Of a stretch of DNA of 64,000 bases, positions 33,561-43,005 are shown piece by piece. Source of the stretch: an uncultured Pseudomonas sp. (GTDB lineage: Bacteria; Pseudomonadota; Gammaproteobacteria; Pseudomonadales; Pseudomonadaceae); NCBI RefSeq assembly GCF_946886105.1, contig NZ_CAMPHV010000002.1, positions 1 to 64,000 on the forward strand. Direction: 5' to 3'. Position 1 is the first letter of the stretch, and each line of letters starts with the position of its first letter. The notes under the pieces were generated by a model. It did not search any database and was not told where the DNA came from. It saw only the letters and a list, made by a program, of their open reading frames with translations. The translations under genes were made by a program, and so were the position numbers.

Positions 33561-34538
33561 GTGCACGCCATGCTTCCCCTGCTCGACCAACTGGCCTTCC
33601 CGGCGATTCGCCGTGGCGCGTTGGAAGCCTTGCAGATCAACCTGACCTATCGCTGCAATCAGCGTTGCCTGCATTGTCACGTCAACGCCGGACCGACCCG
33701 TACCGAGGCGATGACCGACGAGAGCCTGGCGCTGCTGCACCAGGTGATCGACGCCCATCCGGTGCATACCCTGGACCTGACCGGCGGCGCGCCCGAGATG
33801 CACCCGCGTTTTCGCGAGATCGTCCAGCACGCGCGGCGCGAGGGGCTGCGGGTGATCGACCGTTGCAACCTGACCATCCTCAGCGAGCCGGGATATGAAG
33901 ACCTGGCGCAGTTTCTCGCCGAGCAGGGCGTCGAAGTCACCGCCTCCTTGCCCTGTTATTCGCGCGACAACGTCGACAAGCAGCGCGGCGACGGCGTGTT
34001 CGATGCCAGCATCAAGGGCCTGCAACAACTCAACGCTTTGGGTTACGGCCAGGAAGGCAGCGGCCTGCTGCTCAATCTGGTGTACAACCCGCAAGGGCCG
34101 AGCCTGCCGCCGCCGCAAGCCGCGCTGGAAGCCGACTACAAGCGCCACCTGCTGGAAGACTTCGGTATCCGCTTCAATCATTTGCTGTGCATCACCAATC
34201 AGCCGATCGCGCGTTTCGGCAGCACCCTGGTCAGCAAGGGCCAGTTCAACGGCTACATGCAATTGCTGCGCGACAGCTACCGCCCGGAAAATCTCGAGCC
34301 GCTGATGTGCCGTTCGTTGGTCAGCGTCGACTGGCAGGGTTACCTGTACGACTGCGACTTCAACCAGATGCTCGATCTGCCGCTCGAATTGCCGGGCCAA
34401 CTGATCGGCCGCGACCGCGCGCATCTGCGTGATCTGCTGAATGCGAGCTTGAACGGCAACTCCATCGTCACCCGCGACCATTGCTTCGCCTGCACCGCCG
34501 GGCAGGGCTCAAGCTGCGGCGGCGCGCTAGACTCCTGA
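33561..34538 (+). CDS. ArsS-like radical SAM/Cys-rich domain protein
   Basis: 325 residues from a GTG start with AAGGAG correctly spaced (the ATG nine bases later is too far from it). The radical SAM cluster motif C-x3-C-x2-C is at Cys32, Cys36 and Cys39 (TYRCNQRCLHC), with LDLTGGAPEM after it. The C-terminus is the family's Cys-rich end: Cys308, Cys311 and Cys319 in HCFACTAGQGSSCGG. Relatives include ArsS, which adds 5'-deoxyadenosyl to methylated arsenic in arsenosugar synthesis, and selenocysteine-containing homologues. No arsenic methyltransferase is adjacent, so the substrate here is uncertain. First gene of a six-gene co-directional cassette. Confidence 0.85.
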   Translation: MHAMLPLLDQLAFPAIRRGALEALQINLTYRCNQRCLHCHVNAGPTRTEAMTDESLALLHQVIDAHPVHTLDLTGGAPEMHPRFREIVQHARREGLRVIDRCNLTILSEPGYEDLAQFLAEQGVEVTASLPCYSRDNVDKQRGDGVFDASIKGLQQLNALGYGQEGSGLLLNLVYNPQGPSLPPPQAALEADYKRHLLEDFGIRFNHLLCITNQPIARFGSTLVSKGQFNGYMQLLRDSYRPENLEPLMCRSLVSVDWQGYLYDCDFNQMLDLPLELPGQLIGRDRAHLRDLLNASLNGNSIVTRDHCFACTAGQGSSCGGALDS

Positions 34539-34577
34539 ACCCCTGCCAGTGCCCTGATCAATCAAGGATAAAAAACC

Positions 34578-35957
34578 ATGCAACCCACCAGCATCACCGG
34601 GCTGTTTTTCTGGGGCTTTCTCGTGGTCTACGGCGCGCTGATGCTGGCGCTGTCGCCGCGCGCCGTAACCCTCGGCGGCTTTTTCAACGGCGAGGACAAT
34701 CAGGGCCGCAGCGCGGCGCCCTGGTTGCTGACCTCAAGCATCTTTATCAGCTGGATTTTCGCCAAGTCGGTGACCAACGCCGCCAACCTCGGCGCCAGTT
34801 ACGGCCTGGTCGGCGGCCTGGCGTACGCCATGTACTGGCTGTCGATTCCGCTGACCGGCTTCGTCATCTACCGCCTGCGTCGGCGTTTCGCCGCCACCGG
34901 GTTGGTGAGTTTTTTGAGCAGCCATTACGGTCGCGGCGCGGCCCTGGCGTTTTCCGCGGCGATCCTGATCCGCCTGTTCAACGAGGTGTGGAGCAACACC
35001 GCGGTGGTCGGCGGCTATTACGGCGATTCCGGCAGTATCGAATTCATCGCCTCGGCGCTGCTGTTCACCGCCGTAACCCTGGCCTACAGCCTGCGCGGCG
35101 GTTTGCGCAGCTCGATCCTCACCGACGCGGCGCAGGCGGCGATCTTCGTCGTTGCGCTGGTCTGGGTACTCGGCCTGGTGCTGCCGCAGCATTCGCCCAC
35201 CGAGCTGGTCAGCACCAGCGACTGGGCGCTGAATGCCGGTGTCGATCTGCTGCTGGTCGCCGGTCTGCAAGCCTTCAGCTACGGCTTTCACGACCCCGTT
35301 TTGACCGACCGCGGCTTTATCAGCGAAGAGAAGACCATGCGCCGCTCGTTCCTGATCGCCGGGGTGCTGGGCTTTATCGCCATCCTCGCCTTCAGCCTGA
35401 TCGGCGTGCACGCCCAGCTCACCGGCCTGGCCGCCTCGGACAATGTGCCGGCGGCGTTGGCCAAGACCCTGGGCATCGGCGCGCTGCTGGTGATGACCGT
35501 GGTGATGGTTTCGGCCGCCGGTTCGACCCTGGATTCGACCTTCTCCAGCTTGGCCAAACTGGCCGGGCGCGAATTGCCCAAGCTGGCCGGCCGCGACCTG
35601 GGCCAGAAGGCCATAGGCGTGGGCATGGCGGTGATGGTGCTGTTCGCCCTGCTCGGCAACCTGCCGATGATCGCCGGCACCGACATCCTCAAGGCCACCA
35701 CCATCAGCGGCACCATGGTCATCGGCCTGGCGCCGGTGTTTGTTCTGCACGGCCTGACCACGCCGACCCGCCTGGGCTTCCACCTGAGTTTCTGGATCGG
35801 CCTGGGCCTGGGCGTGGCTCTGACCCTGGGCTGGATTCCGCAGAGCTGGGCGATCGGCGACGGCAAATACGCGCTGCTACTCGGCACCAACCTCTATGGC
35901 CTGGGGCTGTGCGTACTCGGTTACCTGATTCCCGGCTGGCTGCGGAGGGCTGCCTGA
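34578..35957 (+). CDS. Sodium:solute symporter (SSS) family transporter
   Basis: 459 residues, almost entirely hydrophobic with about 12 membrane helices. It opens SITGLFFWGFLVVYGAL and contains helical stretches with the SSS-like pattern GGLAYAMYWLSIP and the conserved SAAGSTLDSTFSSL in the C-terminal half. The family imports small organic solutes with sodium; this member's substrate is unknown. It starts 39 bp after the radical SAM gene with AAGGATAAAAA before the ATG. Its place in the cassette suggests it carries the substrate or product of that pathway. Confidence 0.85.
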   Translation: MQPTSITGLFFWGFLVVYGALMLALSPRAVTLGGFFNGEDNQGRSAAPWLLTSSIFISWIFAKSVTNAANLGASYGLVGGLAYAMYWLSIPLTGFVIYRLRRRFAATGLVSFLSSHYGRGAALAFSAAILIRLFNEVWSNTAVVGGYYGDSGSIEFIASALLFTAVTLAYSLRGGLRSSILTDAAQAAIFVVALVWVLGLVLPQHSPTELVSTSDWALNAGVDLLLVAGLQAFSYGFHDPVLTDRGFISEEKTMRRSFLIAGVLGFIAILAFSLIGVHAQLTGLAASDNVPAALAKTLGIGALLVMTVVMVSAAGSTLDSTFSSLAKLAGRELPKLAGRDLGQKAIGVGMAVMVLFALLGNLPMIAGTDILKATTISGTMVIGLAPVFVLHGLTTPTRLGFHLSFWIGLGLGVALTLGWIPQSWAIGDGKYALLLGTNLYGLGLCVLGYLIPGWLRRAA

Positions 35958-35968
35958 TGTTGCTCGTC

Positions 35969-36030
35969 GTAGGGTGTGCTCTGCGCACCAGGCATCTGCC
36001 GGCCGTATTGGTGCGCACGGCGCACCCTAC
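35969..36030. repeat. Family B inverted repeat inside the cassette
   Basis: GTAGGGTGTGCTCTGCGCACC and an inverse ending GCGCACCCTAC occupy nearly the whole gap between the symporter and the next gene. Confidence 0.7.
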
Positions 36031-36057
36031 CTCTGTTTGGCTGGGGGCAGCAGCCTG

Positions 36058-37026
36058 ATGCGCGCCGGCCGCGATTGCCCGCTGGATTACCGACTGGCCG
36101 GCGATGCCTTTGCCGGCGCGCCGCTGTTCGACTGCCAGGCGCTCTATGTGGTCGGTGGCCTCTATGGCAATCGCCAGGCCCTGGCCGCGCTGGAAAAGCG
36201 CCTGGCCGCCGAGCCGGGCGCGCGGGCGGTGCTCAACGGCGATGCCCATTGGTTTGACCGTGACCCGGAAATCTTCCAGGCCATCGAGCAGGGGCTGAGC
36301 GGCCATCTGGCCTTGCGCGGCAATGTCGAAACCGAACTCGGTCGCGCGGCCGACAGCGGTGCCGGCTGCGGTTGCGCCTACCCGATGGCGGTCGATGAGG
36401 CGGTGGTCGAGCGCTCCAATGCCATCCAGCTTGAATTGCATCAGACCGTGCAAGGCTTACCGGGCATGGCCGAGCGACTGGCGGCGCGGCAGGCCACCGC
36501 CCTGGTCAGCGTCGGCGGCCGGCGCGTGGCGATCAGTCATGGCGACGAGCAATCCCTGGCCGGCTGGAACTGTTCCCGCGAGGCCCTGGGCGAGGCGCCG
36601 CGCCAGCAGCAGCTTGAACAGTGGCTGGCGGCCAACCGGGTGAGCGTGCTGGCCACCAGTCACAGCTGCGCGGCGGTGGCGTTGAACCTTGAGCCGGGCG
36701 CGTTGATCAATAACGGCGCGGCCGGGATGCCGAACTTCGCTGGCGGCCGTTACGGCCTGCTCAGCCGCATCGCCACCACGCCCCACGCCGCCGCGCTGTA
36801 CCGCTGCGAGCGCGACGGGCTGTATATCGAGGCACTGCCGTTGAACTACGACCATGCTGGTTTTCTCGCCGATTTCGACTGCCAGTGGCCGGCCGGCAGT
36901 CCGGCGGCGTTGTCCTACCGTTCCCGTATTCTCGGGGCCTGCGCGGATCGTCCGCAGCAGGCCCTGCTGGCCGGCTTCAGCCTGTGCCAAAGCCTGTGCG
37001 CGTTGGAGGCGCTGACTGATGAATAG
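36058..37026 (+). CDS. Metallophosphoesterase-like protein with altered first motif
   Basis: 322 residues from the ATG at 36058. It follows the order of calcineurin-like phosphoesterases: a strand and loop YVVGGLYGNRQAL, then LNGDAHWF, LRGNVETE, SHGDEQ and ATSHSCAAV. In active enzymes the first motif is D-x-H-G-N, the third G-N-H/C-D. Here the first reads G-L-Y-G-N, so the first metal-binding Asp and His are missing and the others are altered. It may bind one metal, act on an unusual substrate, or be non-catalytic. It overlaps the next gene by eight bases. The C-terminal 70 residues contain several cysteines. Confidence 0.7.
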   Translation: MRAGRDCPLDYRLAGDAFAGAPLFDCQALYVVGGLYGNRQALAALEKRLAAEPGARAVLNGDAHWFDRDPEIFQAIEQGLSGHLALRGNVETELGRAADSGAGCGCAYPMAVDEAVVERSNAIQLELHQTVQGLPGMAERLAARQATALVSVGGRRVAISHGDEQSLAGWNCSREALGEAPRQQQLEQWLAANRVSVLATSHSCAAVALNLEPGALINNGAAGMPNFAGGRYGLLSRIATTPHAAALYRCERDGLYIEALPLNYDHAGFLADFDCQWPAGSPAALSYRSRILGACADRPQQALLAGFSLCQSLCALEALTDE

Positions 37027-39160
37027 CCGCAAAATCGCATTGCTGGGGCTGATCCTGGCGTTACTCGGCAGCTTCTTCGTCTTCGACGTCGGCCAGTACC
37101 TCAATCTGGAAGCGCTCAAGGCGCAACAGGCCGCGCTGAATACCGAGGTGGCGGCGCAGCCCTGGCTGGCGGCCGGAGTGTTCTTCCTCGCCTATGTCGC
37201 GGTCACCGCGCTGTCCTTGCCCGGCGCGGCCTTGATGACGCTGCTGGCCGGCGCCTTGTTCGGCCTGCTCGAAGGCTTCGTGCTGGTGTCCTTTGCCTCC
37301 ACCCTGGGCGCGACGCTGGCGATGCTCAGCAGCCGCTTCCTGCTGCGCGACTGGGTGCAGGCGCGTTTCGGCCAGCGCTTGGCCGGGATCGACGCCGGGG
37401 TCGAGCGCGAAGGCGCGTTCTACCTGTTCGCCCTGCGTCTGGTGCCGATCTTTCCGTTCTTTCTGATCAACCTGGCGATGGGCCTGACCCGCCTGCCCGT
37501 GCGCACCTATTGGTGGGTCAGCCAACTCGGCATGCTGCCGGGCACCCTGGTCTATGTGAACGCCGGGCGCGAACTGGGCCAGCTCGATTCGCTGGCCGGG
37601 ATCCTCTCGCCGGGCCTGCTCGGCGCCTTCGTCCTGCTCGGGGTGTTCCCGTTGATCGCGCGCAAGCTGCTGGGCCTGATCCAGGCGCGGCGGGTGTATG
37701 CCGGCTGGCACAAACCCAAAACGTTTGACCGCAACCTGGTGGTGATCGGTGCCGGTGCCGGTGGCCTGGTCAGCGCCTATATCGCCGCGGCGGTGAAAGC
37801 CAAGGTCAGCCTGATCGAGAAGCACCAGATGGGCGGCGACTGCCTGAACACCGGCTGCGTGCCGTCGAAGGCGTTGCTGCGTTCGGCGAAGCTGGCCAAC
37901 GAGCTGAAAAAGGGCCCGGCCCTGGGCTTCACCGGCGTGCGCGGCGAAGTGGATTTCCCCGCGGTGATGCAACGTATCCAGCGGGTGATCGCCGATATCG
38001 AACCGCACGATTCGGTCGAACGCTATACCGGCCTGGGCGTCGAGGTGATCCAGGGCGAGGCGAAAATCCTCTCGCCCTGGACCGTGGAAGTGAATGGCCA
38101 GGCGCTGACCAGCCGCAACCTGATCATCGCCGCCGGCGCGCGCCCGCTGGTGCCGAAGATCCCCGGCCTGGAGCAGATGCGCGGCTACACCTCGGACACC
38201 ATCTGGAGCCTGCGCGAACAACCGCGCTGGCTGCTGGTGCTCGGTGGCGGGCCGATCGGCTGCGAGCTGGCCCAAGCGTTTCAGCGCCTCGGCAGCCAAG
38301 TGATCCAGGTCGAGCTGGCCGAGCGCCTGCTGCCGCGCGAGGACGCCGATGCCAGCGCGCTGGTGCTCGATAGTCTGCGTGCCGATGGCGTGGATGTGCG
38401 CCTGCAGCACCGGGCCGAGCGCTTCGAACTGGTCAACGGCGAACAGCGCATGGTCGCGCGCCGCCTCGATACCGGCGAAGAGGTGGTGATCGCCTTCGAT
38501 TGCCTGCTGCTGGCCCTCGGCCGGGTGGCCAACGTCAAAGGCTATGGCGCCGAGGAGCTGGGCCTGACCCTGCGGCCCAACGGCACCCTGGAAACCGACG
38601 AGTACCTGGCCACGCGCTTCCCGAATATCTACGCGGTGGGCGATGTCACCGGGCCGTACCAGTTCACCCACGTCGCCGCGCACCAGGCCTGGTACGCGGC
38701 GGTCAATGCGCTGTTCGCCGGCTTCAAGCGCTTCAAGGTGGATTATCGGGTGATTCCCGCGTGCACCTTCACCGATCCCGAAGTGGCGCGGGTCGGCCTG
38801 TCCGAAGGTGAGGCCAAGGCGCAGAACATCGCCTATGAGGTAACCCGCTACGGCATCGACGACCTCGACCGGGCGATTGCCGACGACGCCGACCACGGCT
38901 TCGTCAAAGTGCTGACCGTGCCGGGCAAGGACCGGATTCTCGGCGCGACCATCGTCGGCGAGCACGCCGGCGAATTGCTCGCCGAATACGTGCTGGCAAT
39001 GAAGCATGGGCTGGGTTTGAACAAGATTCTCGGCACCATCCACAGCTACCCGACCATGGCCGAAGCCAATAAGTACGCGGCCGGCGAATGGAAGCGCGCG
39101 CATGCGCCGCAGGGGTTGTTGCGTCTGGTCGAGCGCTTCCACGCCTGGCGGCGCAGCTGA
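37019..39160 (+). CDS. Fusion of TVP38/VTT membrane domain and disulfide oxidoreductase
   Basis: 713 residues. The first about 220 form a TVP38/TMEM64 (VTT/DedA-like) membrane domain: helices around IALLGLILALLGSFFVF and ALSLPGAALMTLLAGALFGL, with FPFFLINLAMGLTR typical of the family. From about residue 240 comes a class I pyridine nucleotide-disulfide oxidoreductase with FAD motif GAGAGGLVSA, redox pair GGDCLNTGCVPSKAL, a second nucleotide site LGGGPIGCELA and a C-terminal dimerisation domain. It resembles mercuric reductase or dihydrolipoamide dehydrogenase but lacks a mercury-binding N-terminal domain. Electron transfer at the membrane is likely; substrate unknown. It overlaps both neighbours. 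Confidence 0.9.
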   Translation: MNSRKIALLGLILALLGSFFVFDVGQYLNLEALKAQQAALNTEVAAQPWLAAGVFFLAYVAVTALSLPGAALMTLLAGALFGLLEGFVLVSFASTLGATLAMLSSRFLLRDWVQARFGQRLAGIDAGVEREGAFYLFALRLVPIFPFFLINLAMGLTRLPVRTYWWVSQLGMLPGTLVYVNAGRELGQLDSLAGILSPGLLGAFVLLGVFPLIARKLLGLIQARRVYAGWHKPKTFDRNLVVIGAGAGGLVSAYIAAAVKAKVSLIEKHQMGGDCLNTGCVPSKALLRSAKLANELKKGPALGFTGVRGEVDFPAVMQRIQRVIADIEPHDSVERYTGLGVEVIQGEAKILSPWTVEVNGQALTSRNLIIAAGARPLVPKIPGLEQMRGYTSDTIWSLREQPRWLLVLGGGPIGCELAQAFQRLGSQVIQVELAERLLPREDADASALVLDSLRADGVDVRLQHRAERFELVNGEQRMVARRLDTGEEVVIAFDCLLLALGRVANVKGYGAEELGLTLRPNGTLETDEYLATRFPNIYAVGDVTGPYQFTHVAAHQAWYAAVNALFAGFKRFKVDYRVIPACTFTDPEVARVGLSEGEAKAQNIAYEVTRYGIDDLDRAIADDADHGFVKVLTVPGKDRILGATIVGEHAGELLAEYVLAMKHGLGLNKILGTIHSYPTMAEANKYAAGEWKRAHAPQGLLRLVERFHAWRRS

Positions 39161-39885
39161 TGCGCTGGCTAGCGATCGCCTGGTTGCTGGCGGCGCCGCT
39201 GGCTCACGCCGAACAGGCCGAGAACCAGCTGACGCCCTGGACCTCCGGCCCGCCCGCGGGCGAGTGGTCCGCGCCCTGGCGCCTGGCGGATATCCCCAAA
39301 CTCAAACCCTCGGCGCGCAGCCTGGTCACGCAGGACGGCCGCCAAGTGCTGCATATCCAGGCCGACGCCGCGGCCGGTGGCCTGCTGCATCCGCTGGATC
39401 TGCCGGGCGATCAGCCCTGGCAACTGAGCTGGCAATGGCGCACCGAGCGCAAGCTCGACCAGGCGCGCTTCGCCACCCGCGAGGGCGACGACTACGCGGC
39501 GCGGGTCTATGTGCTGCTCGATTACCCGCTCGATACGCTGGCCTTCGTCACCCGGCAGAAGCTGCGCCTGGCGCGGACCTTCTTCGACCCGGACCTGCCG
39601 GCGGCGACCCTCAGCTACGTCTGGGACAACCGCCAGGCGCCCGGCAGCCATGCCCGCAGCGCCTATACCGAAACCGTGGAGATGCGCGTGCTGCGCGGCC
39701 CCGAGGCGCCACTCGGGCAATGGCTGACGGAAGACCGCGACCTGCGCGCGGATGCCATCGCGGCCTTCGGCAGCGCGCCGCGGCGCATCCTCGGCGTGGT
39801 GTTCGCCGCCGACAGCGACAACACCGGCGAACGGGCTGAGAGCTACTTCGCGAAACCGCAATTGCGGATGCAGCCGCACCCCTAG
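39160..39885 (+). CDS. Secreted DUF3047 family protein
   Basis: 241 residues with a signal peptide (MRWLAIAWLLAAPLAHA) overlapping the previous stop codon (TGATG). The body matches DUF3047: WQLSWQWRTERKLD, GDDYAARVYVLLDY and RILGVVFAADSDNTGE are typical stretches. The domain probably has a beta-sandwich fold and occurs in the periplasm; its function is unknown. Within this cassette it is the only predicted soluble exported protein, so it may bind or present a substrate outside the membrane. Confidence 0.85.
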   Translation: MRWLAIAWLLAAPLAHAEQAENQLTPWTSGPPAGEWSAPWRLADIPKLKPSARSLVTQDGRQVLHIQADAAAGGLLHPLDLPGDQPWQLSWQWRTERKLDQARFATREGDDYAARVYVLLDYPLDTLAFVTRQKLRLARTFFDPDLPAATLSYVWDNRQAPGSHARSAYTETVEMRVLRGPEAPLGQWLTEDRDLRADAIAAFGSAPRRILGVVFAADSDNTGERAESYFAKPQLRMQPHP

Positions 39886-40007
39886 GGTATGTTGCCGTTT
39901 CATCGCGACGCGCTTGTGCTGAAACGGCAACAGACCCTAACAGAGCCGGGTCATAGTCTTTACCATGTGGCATTGTTTCAGCCGTGAATAAAGGAATCTT
40001 CGGCGCA

Positions 40008-41084
40008 ATGAACCACTATGACCTGCTATTGATCGGTGCCGGCCATGCGCACCTGGGCGTGCTACGACGTTGGGCGATGCAGGAGCGGCCGCCGGGCCGC
40101 ATCGGCCTGCTCAGCCCGGGGCCTGCGGCCTGGTATTCCGGGATGTTGCCGGGCTTGCTGGCCGGGCGCTATCGCGCCAGCGATTGCCAGGTCGATTTGC
40201 ACCCACTGTGCCGCGCCGCCAAGGTCGAGCTGATCATCGGCGAGGCCGAAGCCCTGCATGGGATTCAGCACCTGCTGTACCTGACGGACGGTCGTTCGCT
40301 GAGTGCCGATTGGCTGTCGCTGAATGTCGGCGGCCAAGTCGCCTGTCCGCCGCAACAAGGCTCGGCGATGCAGGTGCTGGCGGTAAAACCTTTCGCCGAC
40401 TTTATCGCCGAGTGGCAGCGCTGGCAGCTTTCGCCGCAGCGCATGGCGATTCTCGGGGGCGGCGCCGCCGGAGTGGAGTTGGCCTTGGCGTTGGCCGGCC
40501 AGGTGCCGACATTGTCGCTGTTCTGTGGCGGGGCTTTGCTCGAGGGCCACACCGCCGGCCTGCGCATGCGCGCCCTCGGTCATTTGCGCAAACGTGGGGT
40601 GCAGGTGCGCGAGCACTGCCCGATCAGCCGCATCGACGACGATTGTCTGGTCAGCGGTACCGAACCGGTCTGGCGCGGCCGCCGTTTACTGCTCGCCAGC
40701 GGCGCGCAAGCCCTGCCATGGCTGGCGCGCAGTGGGCTGGGCTGCGATGCCCAGGGTTTCGTGCCGATCAAGCCGACCCTGCAAACCCATGCATCCGCGC
40801 ATATCTTCGCCGTGGGCGATTGCGCCGCGCTGCCCGGTGCGCGCAGAAGCGGGGTGTACTCGGTACGCCAGGCGCCGGTGCTGGCGGCCAATCTACGCGC
40901 GGCCCTGCGCGGTGCGACCTTGCGCAGCTACCGTCCGCAGCGGCAGAGCCTGGCATTGTTGGCGACGGGCGATGGCGGCGCCTTGTTCAGCTGGCGCGAT
41001 ATGAGCGCCGGCGGGCGCTTGTTCGGGCGTTGGAAGGATTACCTCGATCAAGGCTTTATCCATCGCCACCGACTGGTGGGGTAG
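40008..41084 (+). CDS. FAD-dependent oxidoreductase of the N-term-to-SelD type
   Basis: 358 residues from the ATG at 40008 (a GTG at 39984 would add eight). FAD motif LLIGAGHAHLGVLRRW with the His-x-His pattern of the pyridine nucleotide oxidoreductases that are fused to SelD (selenide, water dikinase) in some bacteria. A second nucleotide motif ILGGGAAGVELALAL and a C-terminal AVGDCAAL are present. No SelD domain follows in this copy. It resembles type II NADH dehydrogenases. Last gene of the cassette, 122 bp after DUF3047. The link to selenium is known only from relatives. Confidence 0.85.
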   Translation: MNHYDLLLIGAGHAHLGVLRRWAMQERPPGRIGLLSPGPAAWYSGMLPGLLAGRYRASDCQVDLHPLCRAAKVELIIGEAEALHGIQHLLYLTDGRSLSADWLSLNVGGQVACPPQQGSAMQVLAVKPFADFIAEWQRWQLSPQRMAILGGGAAGVELALALAGQVPTLSLFCGGALLEGHTAGLRMRALGHLRKRGVQVREHCPISRIDDDCLVSGTEPVWRGRRLLLASGAQALPWLARSGLGCDAQGFVPIKPTLQTHASAHIFAVGDCAALPGARRSGVYSVRQAPVLAANLRAALRGATLRSYRPQRQSLALLATGDGGALFSWRDMSAGGRLFGRWKDYLDQGFIHRHRLVG

Positions 41085-41324
41085 GGCGGATGGCCTGCGA
41101 CGAATTGGTCGGCGCACTTAGACCAAAGTGCCATGGTTTGCGGCCGTCTTCGATGTTCGAATCGACAAAGCCCCTGACCCGCCGCCCGTTCTTCAGCTGC
41201 CGCCGCTGATTCGCCCGTCTCACGGCGCGCTATTAAGTGCTTTACTGGGTTCTAGGAACCCCTGTCGATGTCCCGGCGCCAAGTTTCCTCTCTGGCCAAA
41301 TAAGAAGAATTTGAGGTTTCCGTT

Positions 41325-42899
41325 ATGCGAGTTGCCTTTATCCGCCACCCGATGGCTTTTGCATTGCACGCGTTGGGGCTCGTCGCCCTGATGGTGGTGC
41401 ATCGGCAATTCGAAATGCCATTGCTGGTGACCATCGTCTCCGTGCTGCTATTGGCCTTGTGGCCCTGGCTCGGCCCCTGGCAGCGGCGCGACGACGAGGT
41501 TCGCGCCGCGGATGACGCCGCGCCGAGCCTCAGCCGGCTGACCCAGAACCTGTCCGAGCACACCTGCCATAACGCCTTGTCCGCGGCGCAGGTGGCCGAT
41601 TCGGTCAAGCGGCTGGCGGAGAAGGTGCAATCGCAACTGCTCGCCACCGAGCAGATCAGCCAGAGCGCCGAGGCCATCACCCATACCGAACAGGACAACG
41701 CCCAGCGCGCCCAGCAGACCCTGGAGGCGGCGCAGACCGTGCGCCATACCAGCGAGGAGGGTCAGCAGGCGCTGCAACAGGCGATCGGCCGCATGCAACA
41801 GTTGAGCGCGCAGACCGCCGCCAGCCGCGAGCTGATCGATGGCCTGAGCACGCGCACCGAACAGATCGAGCAGGTCACCCAGGTGATCCAATCCATCGCC
41901 AGCCAGACCAACCTGCTGGCGCTCAACGCGGCCATCGAAGCGGCGCGCGCCGGCGAGCTGGGGCGCGGTTTCGCGGTGGTCGCCGACGAGGTGCGCAACC
42001 TGGCCGGGCGCACCGCCAGCGCCACCGAGGAAGTCGGCCAGATGGTCAGCGATATCCGTCAGCAAAGCATGGCCGTGGTGGCGCATATCCAGCAGCAGGC
42101 CAGCGAGCTGGACCAGGCCGCCACGCAAGTCGAACAGGCGGGCGTGTTCCTGCATGACATCGCCGAGTTGGCGGTGGATGTCGACAACCAGGTGGAACAG
42201 ATCAGCGCCGGCACGGCGAGCAATCACGACCGCTTGACCAGCCTGTCGGTGGCGGTGAGCCAGTTGCGCAGCGACGTGCACACCAGCGAAGGCCAGACCC
42301 GCCAACTGGGGCTGGCCGCCGAGCAGCTGGTCGGTCAGGCCGAGACGGTCAGCGAGCAACTCGCCGAGGTCGGCCTGGACGACTATCACCAGCGCATCTA
42401 CGACCTCGCCCGCGAAGGCGCGGCGGCGATCGCGGCGAAGTTCGAGGCGGATATCGCCGCTGGCCGGATCACCCTGGCGGATCTGTTCGACCGCAATTAC
42501 CAGCCGATCCCCAACAGCTTCCCGACCAAATACAAAACCCGCTTCGACAGCTATGCCGACCAGGTGCTGCCGAATTTGCAGGAGCCCCTGCTCAAGCGCC
42601 ACGAGGGGCTGGTGTTCGCCATCGCCACCACGCCGGAAGGCTATGTGCCGACCCACAACAACGCCTTCAACCACCCGATCACCGGCGATCGCGCGGTGGA
42701 CACCCTGAAAAGCCGCAGTAAACGCTTGTTCAACGACCGCACCGGCATCCGCTGCGGCAGCCACCAGAAACCGCTGTTGCTGCAGACCTATATGCGCGAT
42801 ACCGGCGAATTGATGCACGACCTCTCAGTGCCCATCCACGTGCAGGGCCGGCATTGGGGCGGCATGCGCATGGGCTACAAGCCGGAGCCCGAGCATTAA
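41325..42899 (+). CDS. MCP with C-terminal cytoplasmic sensory domain
   Basis: 524 residues. Two N-terminal membrane helices with almost no periplasmic loop ([35 protein letters not shown]) are followed by the signalling coiled coil with an intact tip ([20 protein letters not shown]). After about residue 350 comes an unusual extra domain of about 150 residues ([22 protein letters not shown] ... [12 protein letters not shown] ... [22 protein letters not shown]). This C-terminal domain resembles Cache/PAS-like folds in its ending, so sensing may be cytoplasmic and placed after the signalling hairpin. A 240-bp gap before it contains no visible gene. Confidence 0.92.
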   Translation: MRVAFIRHPMAFALHALGLVALMVVHRQFEMPLLVTIVSVLLLALWPWLGPWQRRDDEVRAADDAAPSLSRLTQNLSEHTCHNALSAAQVADSVKRLAEKVQSQLLATEQISQSAEAITHTEQDNAQRAQQTLEAAQTVRHTSEEGQQALQQAIGRMQQLSAQTAASRELIDGLSTRTEQIEQVTQVIQSIASQTNLLALNAAIEAARAGELGRGFAVVADEVRNLAGRTASATEEVGQMVSDIRQQSMAVVAHIQQQASELDQAATQVEQAGVFLHDIAELAVDVDNQVEQISAGTASNHDRLTSLSVAVSQLRSDVHTSEGQTRQLGLAAEQLVGQAETVSEQLAEVGLDDYHQRIYDLAREGAAAIAAKFEADIAAGRITLADLFDRNYQPIPNSFPTKYKTRFDSYADQVLPNLQEPLLKRHEGLVFAIATTPEGYVPTHNNAFNHPITGDRAVDTLKSRSKRLFNDRTGIRCGSHQKPLLLQTYMRDTGELMHDLSVPIHVQGRHWGGMRMGYKPEPEH

Positions 42900-42926
42900 G
42901 GTCGGGGGGCGATAGGACGCGCTGTT

Positions 42927-42992
42927 GTAGCCCGGATGCAATCCGGGAAAATTGTGCGGCTGACATCACTCCCCGGATTGCATCCGAGCTAC
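42927..42992. repeat. Family A inverted repeat
   Basis: GTAGCCCGGATGCAATCCGG and CCGGATTGCATCCGAGCTAC with one mismatch in the outer arm, between convergent genes, where it could also serve as a transcription barrier. Confidence 0.7.
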
Positions 42993-43005
42993 GGGAGCTG
43001 AGGCT

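Noticed and set aside
34481..36058. 525-residue open frame overlapping the symporter gene
   Set aside because: Arg-rich shadow frame; the membrane-protein frame of the symporter is clearly the real one.
37061..39142. 693-residue open frame on the minus strand
   Set aside because: Antisense shadow of the VTT-oxidoreductase fusion, no recognisable motif, very His/Gln-rich.
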